From contig DASYSA010000392.1 in assembly GCA_036003885.1 (NCBI GenBank), forward strand, positions 1 to 24,173: 24,173 nucleotides of DNA, read 5' to 3'. The notes beneath the pieces were generated by a model. It was not told the DNA's origin and did not search any database. It worked only from the letters and a program-made list of their open reading frames with translations. Both the position numbers and the translations under genes were made by a program. Shown one piece after another: positions 23,257 through 24,173 of the stretch. Numbering within the stretch: the first letter of the stretch is position 1; each line of letters opens with the position of its first letter. Origin of the DNA: DASYSA01 sp036003885 (lineage in GTDB: Bacteria; Acidobacteriota; Blastocatellia; UBA7656).

Positions 23257-24173
23257 TCAGTTGAGGCAAAAGAATACCCTAGATCGAAATAGTTTGCAGC
23301 TGTTTGGTACGGACTCGAGGCCTACGAGCGAATCGTTACCTGCTCTTTGCAAGGCTCTAGAAACAGCACGTATTAATGCCTGCGACGCTGCAACATTGTC
23401 TGATCCTGTGACTGGTTCCTCAGTCGCGCGGTTTGTCGACCTGTGGTTGATTTGGTTGTTGCATTCGCAACTGCTCGGCTTCAATCCGGCGCTGTCTGAG
23501 CTGCATATGCCCTCGGCATCGCGCGCCCAGTTGATGGATTTCTCTTCTGGCTGTCCGAAGGCTTCGGGATGCAGGTAGTAGCCACGCTCGACTTTGGGCT
23601 TCTCTTCTTCGACCTGTATGCGATGCTTGTTGGCGAAGGCATCGTGCCGTATGCCGGTCACCTGCCAACTGACTTCAACGTTGGGCGCGTTGGTCTTGAT
23701 ACGGAAGTGATTGTCTTGTATCTTGTCGGCGATAATGGCCTGCGCAAACGTGCCGATCACTGTGAGTTGATAGCGGAAGTCGTGGTTCAACGCCTCAAAA
23801 TAATCGGGCAACACAACAACTGCTTCGCCGCTTGAATCAGTAAGGACGTTCCCGTCGTAGATATTCTTCATATCGGGTGATTCTACGAACGAGTGATATA
23901 GGTACTTGTTCTCGGGATCGAGCGGATGATCTATCTTGAACGCGCCGCCGCCCTTCGAGAGATTACCAGTCACCTGAACATCGCCGTTGAACTTTCCAGC
24001 CAGCCCAACGGCCGCACCTCCGGCGCCTTGTCCACCGAACGCTTCGATCCCGCTGCCGCCTCGGTTGCCGGCACCATTACCGGTTCCTCCGACGCCTTTC
24101 ACGCCTGCGCCGCCGAAGTTGCTGGCGCCTCCGGAGGCAAGCACGCCAACACCGCCCACCCCGCTGCCAAATA
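23257..24173 (-). CDS. Glycine-rich surface protein, 5' end beyond window, apparent frameshift near the C-terminus
   Basis: The frame is open from the window edge to 23257. The visible part begins with a glycine-rich, collagen-like or tail-fibre-like stretch (about 55 residues), then GKFNGDVQVTGNLSKGGG, and a conserved domain containing FKIDHPLDPENKYLYHSF, VESPDMKNIYDG, LPDYFEALN, FRYQLTVIG and VSWQVTGIRHD, ending near GYYLHPEAFGQP. I know this domain from large secreted proteins of Acidobacteriota and other phyla; its function is unknown. After INWARDAEG the frame becomes Cys/Ser-rich and unlike the rest. A frame one base back instead reads QLRQRRIEAEQLRMQQPNQP and stops at 23420, which fits the preceding charged helix far better. 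The native end is therefore probably 23420, with a one-base loss near 23510. Confidence 0.75.
   Translation of the reverse strand, partial: FGSGVGGVGVLASGGASNFGGAGVKGVGGTGNGAGNRGGSGIEAFGGQGAGGAAVGLAGKFNGDVQVTGNLSKGGGAFKIDHPLDPENKYLYHSFVESPDMKNIYDGNVLTDSSGEAVVVLPDYFEALNHDFRYQLTVIGTFAQAIIADKIQDNHFRIKTNAPNVEVSWQVTGIRHDAFANKHRIQVEEEKPKVERGYYLHPEAFGQPEEKSINWARDAEGICSSDSAGLKPSSCECNNQINHRSTNRATEEPVTGSDNVAASQALIRAVSRALQRAGNDSLVGLESVPNSCKLFRSRVFFCLN

Overview
The window is about 24 kb of a chromosome with moderately high G+C, dense with housekeeping genes. There are no rRNA, tRNA, phage or CRISPR signatures. The best guess for the host is an Acidobacteriota bacterium, probably Blastocatellia-like. This inference rests on a fused NuoB-NuoC-NuoD subunit, a diderm Lol-type lipoprotein-transport cluster with an associated 120-aa single-TM protein of a type I associate with that phylum, large secreted beta-sandwich proteins, and many short palindromic or tandem elements between genes. 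None of these was checked by a search.

Layout. (1) 1-7026, minus strand: a complex I (NDH-1) operon in the order nuoBCD (fused), nuoE, nuoF, nuoG, nuoI. It encodes the whole peripheral arm and no membrane-arm subunit. A Uma2-type nuclease-like gene cut by the window edge follows it. (2) 7027-9874: minus-strand genes for a YjbQ family protein, an OsmC family protein and the RarA (MgsA) AAA+ ATPase, separated by repeat-rich intergenic DNA. (3) 10152-14188, plus strand: lipoprotein, MacB/LolC-type permease, LolD-type ATPase, a small membrane protein and LolA, ended by a strong intrinsic terminator. This looks like a compact lipoprotein-export module. (4) 14322-18496: a J-domain membrane protein diverges from a Nudix + metallo-beta-lactamase fusion, followed by nicotinamidase and a PLP-dependent aminotransferase. 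(5) 18581-24173, minus strand: a 939-aa secreted multi-domain protein, a repeat-rich gene-poor gap, a secreted SGNH/GDSL hydrolase, and the C-terminal part of a glycine-rich surface protein whose extreme C-terminus appears frameshifted.

The most unusual signal is not a gene. Four intergenic sites (about 7246-7356, 14925-15020, 18501-18570, 21546-21649) each carry tandem 7-bp units followed, after a short spacer, by the same units in inverted orientation, so each can fold into a long hairpin. The unit sequence is private to each site, while the 7-bp period, the one or two variable unit positions and the inverted layout are shared. The sites sit directly against gene ends, start codons or a predicted promoter. 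Two other intergenic spots (8328-8477, 21694-21731) carry REP-like palindromes with competing A-B-A' pairing. All function assigned to these elements is inference; the repeats themselves can be read directly in the sequence.
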